NCBI RefSeq assembly: GCF_913773735.1
Contig: NZ_CAJYEB010000037.1
Span: 62,001 to 126,000 of the forward strand
Reading direction: 5' to 3'
DNA length: 64,000 nucleotides
From: an uncultured Massilia sp.
Lineage (GTDB): Bacteria; Pseudomonadota; Gammaproteobacteria; Burkholderiales; Burkholderiaceae_D
Shown: piece by piece, positions 33,347 through 41,847 of the stretch
How positions within the stretch are numbered: the stretch's first letter is position 1
How the letters are laid out: every line of letters begins with the position of its first letter
Notes under the pieces: model-generated
The model's input: only the letters and a program-made list of their open reading frames with translations
What the model was told of the DNA's origin: nothing
The model's database searches: none
Position numbers and translations under genes: made by a program

Positions 33347-34420
33347 TCAAACGCGCAACGCCCGTCCGCCGTGCGCCGCCAGGTGGCCCAGCACCAGTCC
33401 CGGCAACGCCGTCAACGCCGCCACCTCGTGCGCGGCGCCGATCGCGATCGCTTCGCGCGGCATACCGAATACTACGCTGGACGCCTCGTCCTGGGCGAAA
33501 TTGTAGGCGCCCGCGGCCTTCATTTCCAGCATACCCTGTGCGCCGTCCTTGCCCATGCCCGTCAGGATCACGCCGACGGCGTTCTTGCCGGCCGCCTGGG
33601 CCGCCGAACGGAACAGCACGTCCACCGACGGACGGTGGCGGTTGACCGGCTCGGTCTGCTCGATGTGCGTCATGTAGTTGGCGCCCGAGCGGCGCAGCAG
33701 CAGGTGCGAGTGGCCCGGCGCGATGTAGGCATGGCCCGGCAGCACGCGCTCGTTGCCCTGGGCTTCGCTGACGCTGATCCGGCACAGCGAATCCAGCCGC
33801 CGCGCGAACGAGGTCGTGAAGCCTTCCGGCATGTGCTGGGCGATCAGGATGCCGGGACAGTCGGACGGCATCTGCATCAGGAATTCGCGGATCGCCTCGG
33901 TGCCGCCGGTGGAGGCGCCGATGATGATCAGCTTCTCGGACGACGTCAGCGGGCTGCGCAGCTGGGGCAGCTCGCCGGCGGGGGCCGGCGCGTGCAGGCT
34001 GCGCGCCTTGACGCGCGCGCGCGCGGCGGCGCGGATCTTATCGGTAATCAATTCGGTGTACTCGCGCATGCCGGACTGGATCGAGATCTTCGGCTTGGTG
34101 ACGAAATCGACGGCGCCCAGTTCCAGCGCGCGCATGGTGATCTCGGAACCGCGCTCGGTCAGCGACGACACCATCAGCACCGGCATGGGGCGCAGGCGCA
34201 TCAGTTTTTCGAGGAAGTCGAGGCCGTCCATCTTCGGCATCTCGACGTCCAGCGTCAGCACGTCGGGGTTGGTGCGCTTGATCAGGTCGCGCGCGACGAG
34301 CGGATCGGGCGCCACGCCGACGACTTCCATGTCGGGCTGCGAATTCACGATCTCGGACATCACGCTGCGGATCAGGGCGGAATCGTCCACGATCACGACT
34401 TTGATCTTGTTGGCTGTCAT
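33347..34420 (-). CDS. cheB: Protein-glutamate methylesterase/glutaminase CheB
   Basis: A 357-residue two-domain protein: a receiver with Asp58 (TLDVEMPKMDG) and a C-terminal esterase with the triad Ser170 (IGASTGG), His196 (AQHMPEG) and Asp292 (GMGKDGA). CheB demethylates receptors in adaptation and is activated by CheA. It sits between cheD and cheY; the 126-bp gap to cheY may hold an internal promoter. Confidence 0.95.
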   Translation of the reverse strand: MTANKIKVVIVDDSALIRSVMSEIVNSQPDMEVVGVAPDPLVARDLIKRTNPDVLTLDVEMPKMDGLDFLEKLMRLRPMPVLMVSSLTERGSEITMRALELGAVDFVTKPKISIQSGMREYTELITDKIRAAARARVKARSLHAPAPAGELPQLRSPLTSSEKLIIIGASTGGTEAIREFLMQMPSDCPGILIAQHMPEGFTTSFARRLDSLCRISVSEAQGNERVLPGHAYIAPGHSHLLLRRSGANYMTHIEQTEPVNRHRPSVDVLFRSAAQAAGKNAVGVILTGMGKDGAQGMLEMKAAGAYNFAQDEASSVVFGMPREAIAIGAAHEVAALTALPGLVLGHLAAHGGRALRV

Positions 34421-34437
34421 GGTCTGTGCCTTTCTCG

Positions 34438-35037
34438 TCAGAACAGGTCGATGGCGCCTCCCACGGGCGCGACCTTGAGGCGGCTGGCGTAGTCGCGTTC
34501 GCGTTGCACCAGCGTATCGTTATGGGTTTGCGTTAATTTCTTGACGAGCACCTTGCCCGTGCGCGGGAAGAAATACACCTTGCGCGGGTAGATGTCGTTC
34601 AAGTCCTGGGCCAGCACCGGGATGCGCTCGGTCTTGAGGAACTGGACGACGAAGGCGGCGTTGCGCTCGCCCACGTTCATGGCCGAGAAGCCGCGCAGCA
34701 CGGCGCCGCCGCCGAACACCTTGGCTTCGAGGTGCTCGCGCCGGGCGCCGGCCTTGAGCAGGTCGTTGATCAGCACTTCCATCGCGTAGGTGCCGTAGCG
34801 CATCGACGCCGACACCGGATTGCCGGGCTCGCCGCCATCGGGCAGCATGAAGTGGTTCATGCCGCCCAGGCCCTTGACGCGATCGCGGATGCAGGCCGAG
34901 ACGCAGGAGCCCAGCACCGTGACGATCAGCATGTCCTTGGACGTGTAGTAATACTCTCCCGGCAAGATCTTGGCGGCCTCGCAGTCGAAGGTGCGGTCGT
35001 AGTAGACGTTGCTGGCGAACTGGCTGTTGGTTTCCAT
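34438..35037 (-). CDS. cheD: Chemoreceptor glutamine deamidase CheD
   Basis: A 199-residue enzyme with catalytic Cys45 in LGSCVSACI, His62 in GGMNHFMLP, and the FGGGAVL loop. CheD deamidates receptor glutamines and tunes adaptation. CGGAG lies before the ATG. It is placed between cheR and cheB, with a 17-bp gap to cheB. Confidence 0.95.
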   Translation of the reverse strand: METNSQFASNVYYDRTFDCEAAKILPGEYYYTSKDMLIVTVLGSCVSACIRDRVKGLGGMNHFMLPDGGEPGNPVSASMRYGTYAMEVLINDLLKAGARREHLEAKVFGGGAVLRGFSAMNVGERNAAFVVQFLKTERIPVLAQDLNDIYPRKVYFFPRTGKVLVKKLTQTHNDTLVQRERDYASRLKVAPVGGAIDLF

Positions 35038-35047
35038 GGGGCTCCGG

Positions 35048-35905
35048 CTAGCTCAGTTCGTAGACCGTCTTGCCGCGCAGGCGCAGCGCGTCGGAGACGT
35101 ACAGGAAATTCTCGGAGTGCCCGGCGAACAGCAGCGCGTCCGGCTTCATCAGCGGCACGAAGCGCGACAGGATCTTGCGCTGCGTGGCCTTGTCGAAATA
35201 GATCATCACGTTGCGGCAGAAGATCGCGTCGAACGGGCCGCGCACCGGCCAGTCGTCGGACAGCAGGTTCAGCTGGCGGAAGGTGATCAGCTGGCGCAGC
35301 TCCGGGCGCACGCGCACCAGGCCTTCCTGGGCGCCCTTCCCTTTCAGGAAGAAGCGGCGCAGGCGTTCCGGCTCCAGCTTCTCCACGCGTTCCTGCGGGT
35401 AGACGCCGGCGCTGGCCGTGGCCAGCACGTTGGTGTCGATGTCGGTGGCGACGATGGTGGCGGGCGGCGTCAGGGTGTTGAACGCCTCGCACAGCGTCAT
35501 CGCGATCGAGTACGGTTCCTCGCCGGTCGAGCTGGCCGAGCACCAGATCGTCAGCGGCGTGCCGTGCTGGCGCTTCGCCTTGAGCACGTGTTCGGCCAGC
35601 AGCGGGAAGTGGTGGGCTTCGCGGAAGAACGAGGTCAGGTTGGTGGTCAGCGCGTTGACGAAGGATTCCCACTCGCCCGGCATGCGGTTGCCCTCGAGGC
35701 TGTCGAGATAGGTCGCGAAGGACGCGATGCCGGTGGCGCGCAGGCGGCGCGCCAGGCGGCTGTAGACCATTTCCTGCTTGCTGTCGGCCAGCGAGATGCC
35801 GGCGCGCTGGTAGATCAGGCCGCGCACGCGCTCGAAGTCGGCGCGCGTGAAGTCGAATTCCTTGCCGGCTTCCTGCCTGGCATGCTGTTTGGTGGTGAGC
35901 GCCAC
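35048..35905 (-). CDS. cheR: Chemotaxis protein methyltransferase CheR
   Basis: A 285-residue protein with the helical N-domain (FTRADFERVRGLIYQRAGI) and a SAM domain showing WCSASSTGEEPYSIAM and FCRNVMIYFD. It methylates receptor glutamates. The start appears to be GTG at 35905, with GAGG about 8 bp before. Ten bp separate it from cheD. Confidence 0.95.
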   Translation of the reverse strand: MALTTKQHARQEAGKEFDFTRADFERVRGLIYQRAGISLADSKQEMVYSRLARRLRATGIASFATYLDSLEGNRMPGEWESFVNALTTNLTSFFREAHHFPLLAEHVLKAKRQHGTPLTIWCSASSTGEEPYSIAMTLCEAFNTLTPPATIVATDIDTNVLATASAGVYPQERVEKLEPERLRRFFLKGKGAQEGLVRVRPELRQLITFRQLNLLSDDWPVRGPFDAIFCRNVMIYFDKATQRKILSRFVPLMKPDALLFAGHSENFLYVSDALRLRGKTVYELS

Positions 35906-35975
35906 GTTTTTCCTCGGGGTTGGTCTGGTTCGCGGGCCGCGCGGGCCCGCATGCGTCCCTGGCGCCGTTGCCTTG

Positions 35976-36470
35976 TCAGGCCGCCATGCGGTCGATCAGG
36001 CCCATTTCGCTGGACGACATCAGCTTGTCGATGTCGATCAGGATCAGCATGCGCTCGTCGACGGTGCCCAGGCCCATCAGGTACTCGGAATTGAACGCGG
36101 TGCCCATTTCCGGGGCCGGCTTGACCTGGTCCGGGGTCAGCGTGGTCACGTCCGACACGCTGTCCACGACCATGCCCATGATGCGGCCGCCGATGTTCAG
36201 GATGATCACGACGGTGAACTGGTCGTAGGTCGGGGTGCCGAGCTTGAACTTGATGCGCATGTCCACCACCGGGATGATGATGCCGCGCAGGTTGATCACG
36301 CCCTTGATGAATTCCGGCGCGTTGGCGATGCGGGTCACCGCTTCGTAGCCGCGGATTTCCTGCACTTTCAGGATGTCGATGCCGTACTCCTCGGAGCCGA
36401 GGGTGAAGGCCAGGTATTCGCTGCCGCTGCCGTCGTGGTTGTCGGTCTTGGTGGTCGGTTGGGTGGACAT
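35976..36470 (-). CDS. cheW: Chemotaxis coupling protein CheW
   Basis: A 164-residue protein with the CheW fold: YLAFTLGSEEYGIDILKVQE at the start, INLRGIIIPVVDMR and the conserved MVVDSVSDV. It links receptors to CheA. No receptor gene lies between cheW and cheR, unlike the enteric layout. Confidence 0.95.
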   Translation of the reverse strand: MSTQPTTKTDNHDGSGSEYLAFTLGSEEYGIDILKVQEIRGYEAVTRIANAPEFIKGVINLRGIIIPVVDMRIKFKLGTPTYDQFTVVIILNIGGRIMGMVVDSVSDVTTLTPDQVKPAPEMGTAFNSEYLMGLGTVDERMLILIDIDKLMSSSEMGLIDRMAA

Positions 36471-36504
36471 GTCGGTTCCTAGTCAGAAAATGGGATGATG
36501 CGAT

Positions 36505-38673
36505 TCACGAGACGACCGATTCGTCGGTCAACTGGCGCGACGCGCGCAGCAGCGCGGCCACGTCCAGGATCAGCGCCACGCCGCCATCGCCGAGGATGGT
36601 GGCGCCGGAGATCCCGGCCACCTTGCGGTAGTTCGCTTCGAGGTTCTTCACCACCACCTGCTGCTGGCCGACCAGCTCGTCGACGAACAGCGCGGCCTTG
36701 CGCCCTTCCGTCTCGAGGATGACCAGGATGCCCTGGCACGGGTCGGTGATGCGCGGCTCGATGTTGAACATCTGGTACAGCGGAATCAATGGCAGGTAGT
36801 CGCCGCGCACCTTGACCACGCGGCCCTGGCCGGCGATCTCCTTGACGTCGGCGCGCGCCGGCTGCAGCGACTCGACCACGAAGCCGAGCGGCAGGATGTA
36901 GACCTCCTCGCCGCAGCGGATCGACATGCCGTCGAGGATCGCCAGCGTCAGCGGCAGCGAGATCAGGATCGTGGTGCCGAAGCCCCGCGCGGAGCGGATG
37001 TCGATGGTGCCGCCCAGCGCCGTGATGTTGCGCTTGACGACGTCCATGCCCACGCCGCGGCCGGACACGTCGGTGACGATCTCGGCGGTCGAGAAGCCGG
37101 GCGCGAAGATCAGCTGCCAGACGTCGGCGTCAGGCATGTCGTCGGACACGGCCAGGCCGTTCTCCTTCGCCTTGGCGAGGATCCGCTCGCGGTTCAGGCC
37201 GCCGCCGTCGTCGGCCACCTCGATCACGATGTTGCCGCCCTGGTGGGCCGCCGACAGGAACAGCCGTCCCGCCTCGGTCTTGCCAGCGGCGCTGCGTGCG
37301 GCCGGCAGTTCGATGCCGTGGTCGATCGAGTTGCGCACCAGGTGCGTCAGCGGATCGACGATGCGCTCGATCAGGCCCTTGTCCAGTTCGGTCGCGGCGC
37401 CGTTGGTGATGAAGTCGACCTTCTTGCCGAGCTTGCCGGCCAGGTCGCGCACCATGCGCGGGAAACGCGAGAACACGAAGTCCATCGGCATCATGCGGAT
37501 CGACATCACGGCTTCCTGCAGGTCGCGCGTGTTGCGGGTCAGCTGCGACACCGATTGCAGCAGGCGCTGGTGCAGCATCGGATCGAGGCCGTCGCTGCGC
37601 TGCTCGATCATGGCCTGCGTGATCACCAGTTCGCCGACCAGGTTGATCAGCTGGTCGACCTTCTCGATCGACACGCGGATCGAACTCGATTCGGCCTGGG
37701 CGTGGGCGGCGTCGGCCGCCTTCTTGGCCGCCTTCTTCTCGGCGGCGGCGTCGAGCGCCTCCTGGGTCGGCGCCGCGTGCTCGTGGACGTCGTGCTGGCC
37801 CGGCGCGTCGGCGACGATGCCGGCCTCGCGGCGGATCTGCTCGATCGGCTGGAAGAAGCCGTAGCCGAGCTCGTCTTCCGAGGTGCCGGCGGCCTGGGCC
37901 GGCGCACCGTCGTCGGCCGGGTCGAAGAAGCCGTAGCCCTGCTCTTCCTCGATGCGCGCGCGTTCCGCCGCCTCCCTGGCGCGCTGCTCGGGCGTGAGCG
38001 GCGGCGCCTCGAAGATCTTCAGGTCGTCCGGATCGAGCACGAAGGAGCAGATGGCGACGATGTCGTCCAGGCTCTCGTGCGTCATGATGATCAGCGCCGT
38101 GCGTCCGGCCTCCAGCGGCACGACCGAGACGCGTCCCAGCAGGCCCAGTTCGTCGACGAGGGCGTCGATGTCGCGCTTGGCCAGGTCGGGCAGTTCGATC
38201 TTGTAGCGGTGCGCGCCTTCGCTGACCTGCTGCTTCTGCTCGGCGTGCAGGAAGGACGGCACGGTCGGCTGGTGCGCCGGCACGACGCCTTCGGACAGGT
38301 CGTGCAGCACCATGCGCACGTTGGCGACGGCGTCCTGGTCGACGTCGGCGCCGTTGCGGTGGCCGTCGAGCTGCATCTTGAGGATGTCCTTGGCGGCCAG
38401 GAAGGCGTCCACGTGCTGGGCCGTGAGCGCCATTTCGCCCTTGCGGATCCGGTCCAGCAGGGATTCGAGCACGTGCGTCACTTCGCTCATGTCGTTCAGG
38501 CCGAACGTCGATGCGCCCCCCTTGACCGAGTGGGCGGTACGGAAGATCGCGTTCAGGTCTTCCGCGTCCGGCGCGGCGATGTCGACGGCCAGCAGCAAAC
38601 GTTCCATTTCGGCGAGCAGCTCTTCCGCTTCGTCGAAAAAGACCTGGTAAAACTGGCTGATGTCGATGGTCAT
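36505..38673 (-). CDS. cheA: Chemotaxis histidine kinase CheA
   Basis: A 722-residue kinase. The P1 domain has phospho-accepting His48 in TAHSVKGGASTFG. A CheY-binding P2-like region and an Ala/Glu-rich linker with two GYGFF motifs follow. P3 begins near SIRVSIEKVDQLINLVGEL, P4 has HLVRNSIDHGIE (N box), VADDGGGL and GRGVGMDVVKRN, and P5 is CheW-like. The linker duplication of YGFF (EQGYGFFDP and ELGYGFFQP) is unusual and may bind a partner. Confidence 0.95.
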   Translation of the reverse strand: MTIDISQFYQVFFDEAEELLAEMERLLLAVDIAAPDAEDLNAIFRTAHSVKGGASTFGLNDMSEVTHVLESLLDRIRKGEMALTAQHVDAFLAAKDILKMQLDGHRNGADVDQDAVANVRMVLHDLSEGVVPAHQPTVPSFLHAEQKQQVSEGAHRYKIELPDLAKRDIDALVDELGLLGRVSVVPLEAGRTALIIMTHESLDDIVAICSFVLDPDDLKIFEAPPLTPEQRAREAAERARIEEEQGYGFFDPADDGAPAQAAGTSEDELGYGFFQPIEQIRREAGIVADAPGQHDVHEHAAPTQEALDAAAEKKAAKKAADAAHAQAESSSIRVSIEKVDQLINLVGELVITQAMIEQRSDGLDPMLHQRLLQSVSQLTRNTRDLQEAVMSIRMMPMDFVFSRFPRMVRDLAGKLGKKVDFITNGAATELDKGLIERIVDPLTHLVRNSIDHGIELPAARSAAGKTEAGRLFLSAAHQGGNIVIEVADDGGGLNRERILAKAKENGLAVSDDMPDADVWQLIFAPGFSTAEIVTDVSGRGVGMDVVKRNITALGGTIDIRSARGFGTTILISLPLTLAILDGMSIRCGEEVYILPLGFVVESLQPARADVKEIAGQGRVVKVRGDYLPLIPLYQMFNIEPRITDPCQGILVILETEGRKAALFVDELVGQQQVVVKNLEANYRKVAGISGATILGDGGVALILDVAALLRASRQLTDESVVS

Positions 38674-38702
38674 GATGGGTCTGTCGTCTACGTTGTCGCG
38701 TC

Positions 38703-39068
38703 TTAGCCGATGACTTTCTTGACCACCTCGATCAGGCGCTGCGGGTCGAACGGCTTGACCAGCCAGCCATTGGCGCCGGCCGCGCGGCCCTTCTGCTTCA
38801 TCTCGTCGGACGACTCGGTGGTCAGCATCAGGATCGGGGTCTTCTGGTACTCCGGCAAGCCGCGCAGGGCCTTGATCAGCATGAGGCCGTCCATCTTGGG
38901 CATGTTCTGGTCCGTCAGCACCAGGTCGACGCTCTGGTTTTTCGCCTTTTCCAGGCCGTCCTGGCCGTCGACGGCTTCCACCACCTGGTAGCCGGCGGCC
39001 TTCAGGCTGAACGCCACCATCTGGCGCAGGGAACTCGAATCGTCGACCGCAAGAATCGTTTTTGCCAT
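38703..39068 (-). CDS. cheY: CheY-like response regulator upstream of cheA
   Basis: A 121-residue single receiver with Asp53 (LTDQNMPKMDG), Asp9/Asp10 (AVDDSSSLRQMV) and Lys105 (LVKPF). It differs from the cheY beside cheZ, notably SSSLRQMV instead of FSTMRRIV, and resembles the CheY placed before cheA in many beta- and gammaproteobacteria. It may be a phosphate sink or a second output. GGAG precedes the ATG at 39068; the longer frame runs into a dispersed repeat. Confidence 0.93.
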   Translation of the reverse strand: MAKTILAVDDSSSLRQMVAFSLKAAGYQVVEAVDGQDGLEKAKNQSVDLVLTDQNMPKMDGLMLIKALRGLPEYQKTPILMLTTESSDEMKQKGRAAGANGWLVKPFDPQRLIEVVKKVIG

Positions 39069-39096
39069 GTTTGTTTGCTCCTGGGGCAAGCCCGCT

Positions 39097-39143
39097 GGGG
39101 GTCGGAGCCCGGTTCTTCTTTTAGGGGCTCCGACCCCGGTTTT
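39097..39143. repeat. Dispersed inverted repeat, family B
   Basis: GGGGTCGGAGCCCGGT, TTCTTCTTTTA, GGGGCTCCGACCCCGGTTTT. It is a strong hairpin between the CheZ-motif gene and the first cheY. Confidence 0.8.
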
Positions 39144-39244
39144 CATACGCGCCGGTTGCCCAGCCACAGTTTTTTGGGTGTCAATATCGGATTGTAAAAC
39201 CGGATTCTGACCTGATCACTAAATTCGTACTTTTTTCTAGTCAG

Positions 39245-39287
39245 ATGGGGTCAGAGCCCACCCGGATGAACCGGGCTCTGACCCCAT
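39245..39287. repeat. Dispersed inverted repeat, family B variant
   Basis: ATGGGGTCAGAGCCC is mirrored by GGGCTCTGACCCCAT around ACCCGGATGAACC. It lies 17 bp after the CheZ-motif gene and may terminate the flh-mot transcript. Confidence 0.75.
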
Positions 39288-39303
39288 GATTTCAGTATCG
39301 CCG

Positions 39304-39852
39304 TCAGAACAACTCCACGTCGCCGCTTTCGAGGTGCTTCTGCTCCACCGACTTGCGCAGCATGCTGCGCAGTTCCAGCGACTGGATGGCCAGCGCCATG
39401 CTGACCTTGCCCAGCCGTTCCACGATCTCGTCGCTGTCCGATTCCGGCAGGATGTCCGCGCCGTGCTCGCTGAGCGTGGTGAGGAATTCGCGCAGGCCGG
39501 TCACGCGGCGCAGCGTGCGGTCGAGCAGCTGGCTGGTCATGTCCTGGAACTGCATGCTGGTGATGGCCGTGTTCACGTGCTGGCCGATCTCGCCCGACAT
39601 CGCCGCCAGGCGCGCGCTTTCCTCGGCCGTCGGGGCCTGGCCCGCGACCAGGCGGTCGATCGCCGCCTGGCTGGCCTCGACGGTGCTGTGGATCGCCATG
39701 AAGCTGGACGTCAGCTTCTCGACGGCCTCCTCGAGCAGCAGCGTGGTCTGCACGAGATCGGTCTCGACCTCGGTCAGGTGGCGCCGGCCATGGGCGGAGA
39801 CGCCCGACAGCAGGCGCTTCACATGTGACCCAAGTATCTTTTTTCTTGTCAT
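39304..39852 (-). CDS. Chemotaxis-linked helical protein with CheZ-type DxTxQ motif
   Basis: A 182-residue, almost wholly helical protein. QFQDMTSQLLDRTL at ~101-114 matches the CheZ active-site segment, with Asp104 and Gln108 in the right spacing, but the protein lacks the C-terminal CheY-binding peptide of CheZ. It lies between motB and the first cheY, and GGAGG precedes the ATG. It may be a second, differently targeted CheY-P phosphatase. Similar FQDxTxQ segments also occur in some receptor-like proteins, so structure alone does not prove activity. Confidence 0.75.
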   Translation of the reverse strand: MTRKKILGSHVKRLLSGVSAHGRRHLTEVETDLVQTTLLLEEAVEKLTSSFMAIHSTVEASQAAIDRLVAGQAPTAEESARLAAMSGEIGQHVNTAITSMQFQDMTSQLLDRTLRRVTGLREFLTTLSEHGADILPESDSDEIVERLGKVSMALAIQSLELRSMLRKSVEQKHLESGDVELF

Positions 39853-39877
39853 CGCGTCCTCCCGGGCGTTGCGCCCT

Positions 39878-40852
39878 CTACTTCTTTTCCGCCGCTTGGT
39901 CCGTCGCCTCCGGCGCCAGCCCGCCGCCGGTGGCCCCGGCGACCGCCTTGATGGCCGCGTCCGGGTCTTCGCCCGACACGTCCAGCCCGGTGCCGTCGCG
40001 CAGCACGGCTTCCTCGGTACGCTTGTTCATGACCAGGATGCTGATGCGGCGGTTGATCGGGTTGAACGGATCCTTGCGGTCGAGGTGGGCGGCATCGGCC
40101 AGGCCCACCACGCGCAGCATCCTGGCGTCCGACATGCCGCCGCGCAGCAGTTCGCGGCGCGAGGCGTTGGCGCGGTCGGCCGACAGTTCCCAGTTGCTGT
40201 AGCCGGCCGCCGTCATGTAGGGCGTGGCGTCGGTATGGCCGGACAGGCTGATGCGGTTCGGCACGTCGTTCAGCACCAGGCCCAGCACGTCCAGGATGTC
40301 GCGCGCATACGGCTGCAGCTCGGCGCTGGCGGTGGCGAACATCGGGCGGTTCTTCTCGTCGACGATCTGGATGCGCAGGCCCTCGGTGGTGATGTCCAGC
40401 AGCAGCTGGTTCTTGTACTTGCGCAGCAGCGGGTTGGCCGTGATGGTCTGCTCGATGCGCTCCTTGAGCACCTTCAGGCGGTTCGCCTCTTCCTGCTCGA
40501 CCAGCGCGCGCGCCGACTTCATGTCGTAGACCTTCTTGTCCGGCGCCACCTCGCCGCGCTTGACCTGGCCGGCGCGGCGCGTCAGGTCCTGGCCGCCGCC
40601 CTGCAGGATCGTGGTGCTGTCGCCCGAGCCGGAACCGCCCTGCAGCGCGACCTTCAGCGGGGTCTTGAAGAATTCGGCGATGCCTTCCATGTCGCCCTTG
40701 GTGGTCGACCCGAGCAGCCACATCAGCAGGAAGAACGCCATCATCGCCGTCACGAAGTCGGCATAGGCGATCTTCCAGGCGCCGCCATGGTGCCCATGGC
40801 CGCCCTTCTTGATGCGCTTGACGATGATGGGCTTCTGGCCTTCGTCAGCCAT
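39878..40852 (-). CDS. motB: Flagellar motor protein MotB
   Basis: A 324-residue stator protein. The single membrane helix contains the proton-carrying Asp32 (AYADFVTAMMAFFLLMWLLG), as in E. coli. The C-terminal OmpA-like domain binds peptidoglycan (SLSGHTDATPY, NRRISILV). Its ATG overlaps the motA stop (TAATG), so the pair is translationally coupled. Confidence 0.96.
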   Translation of the reverse strand: MADEGQKPIIVKRIKKGGHGHHGGAWKIAYADFVTAMMAFFLLMWLLGSTTKGDMEGIAEFFKTPLKVALQGGSGSGDSTTILQGGGQDLTRRAGQVKRGEVAPDKKVYDMKSARALVEQEEANRLKVLKERIEQTITANPLLRKYKNQLLLDITTEGLRIQIVDEKNRPMFATASAELQPYARDILDVLGLVLNDVPNRISLSGHTDATPYMTAAGYSNWELSADRANASRRELLRGGMSDARMLRVVGLADAAHLDRKDPFNPINRRISILVMNKRTEEAVLRDGTGLDVSGEDPDAAIKAVAGATGGGLAPEATDQAAEKK

Positions 40853-41712
40853 TATTTGCTCTTCGCTTTCTTGATATGGTCTTCCAGTTCCGCGAACGTC
40901 GGACGCTCGGTCGAGTACAGCACCTTGCGGCCGAATTCCACGGCCAGCGCCGGGGCATAGCCGTTCAGGCTGGCCAGCAGCGTCACCTTCACGGTCTGGA
41001 ACATCTTGGTCGACTCTTCCAGCTTCTGCTCCAGCAGGCTGGCCAGCGGGCCGACGAAGCCGTAGGCCAGCAGGATGCCGAGGAAGGTGCCGACCAGCGC
41101 GTGCGCGATCAGCATGCCCAGCTCGGCCGGCGGCGCGCCCACCGATTCCATGGTGTGCACCACGCCCATCACCGCCGCCACGATGCCGAACGCCGGCAGG
41201 CCGTCGCCCAGCTTGGCGATGCACTGCGCCGGGACATGACCCTCATGGTGATGGGTCTCGATCTCGTTGTCCATCAGGTTTTCGATCTGGAAGGCATCCA
41301 TGTTGCCGGAAACCATCAAACGCAGGTAATCGGTGATGAATTCGACGATGTGGTGGTCGGCCAGGACCATCGGGTATTTCGAGAACACCGGGCTCTGCTC
41401 CGGGCTTTCGATGTCGCCCTCGATCGACATCAGGCCTTCCTTGCGGACCTTGGACAGGACGTCGAACATCAGCGACATCAGTTCCATGTACATCTCGCGC
41501 GTGTACTTCGAACCCTTGAACAGGCTCGGCAGCGCCTTCATGGTGGCCTTGACGGCCTTGGGGGTATTGCCGACGAAGAAGGCGCCGACGGCGGCGCCGC
41601 CGATCATCAGCACTTCCAGCGGCTGCATGAGCGCGGCCACATGGCCGCCGCTCAGGACGAATCCGCCGATGACGGACGCGACGACGATGACGTAACCAAC
41701 AATGACAAACAC
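40852..41712 (-). CDS. motA: Flagellar motor protein MotA
   Basis: A 286-residue stator protein with four membrane helices. The cytoplasmic loop carries Arg90 and Glu98, the torque-generating residues, at the same numbers as in E. coli. GTG at 41712 was chosen as start: GGGAG lies 5 bp upstream and the protein then begins with the family's FVIVGYVIV; the in-frame ATG at 41826 would add 38 untypical residues. It is the first gene of the motAB pair. Confidence 0.95.
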   Translation of the reverse strand: MFVIVGYVIVVASVIGGFVLSGGHVAALMQPLEVLMIGGAAVGAFFVGNTPKAVKATMKALPSLFKGSKYTREMYMELMSLMFDVLSKVRKEGLMSIEGDIESPEQSPVFSKYPMVLADHHIVEFITDYLRLMVSGNMDAFQIENLMDNEIETHHHEGHVPAQCIAKLGDGLPAFGIVAAVMGVVHTMESVGAPPAELGMLIAHALVGTFLGILLAYGFVGPLASLLEQKLEESTKMFQTVKVTLLASLNGYAPALAVEFGRKVLYSTERPTFAELEDHIKKAKSK

Positions 41713-41847
41713 GGGACTCCCGATCTGTGAATCCGGGAACGCGCCCGGTTTGGATGCAAGCTGCTGAATCCAAAGAGAAATATTTACGTAGGGAACTAGA
41801 TTAGCTTGAGAATGGCCACTGGGCAAGTAAAACCGCCGGAATGTGGT

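Noticed and set aside
41713..41826. Upstream ATG start for motA
   Set aside because: It would add 38 residues not seen in MotA; the GTG at 41712 has a ribosome site and gives Arg90 and Glu98 in the canonical numbering.
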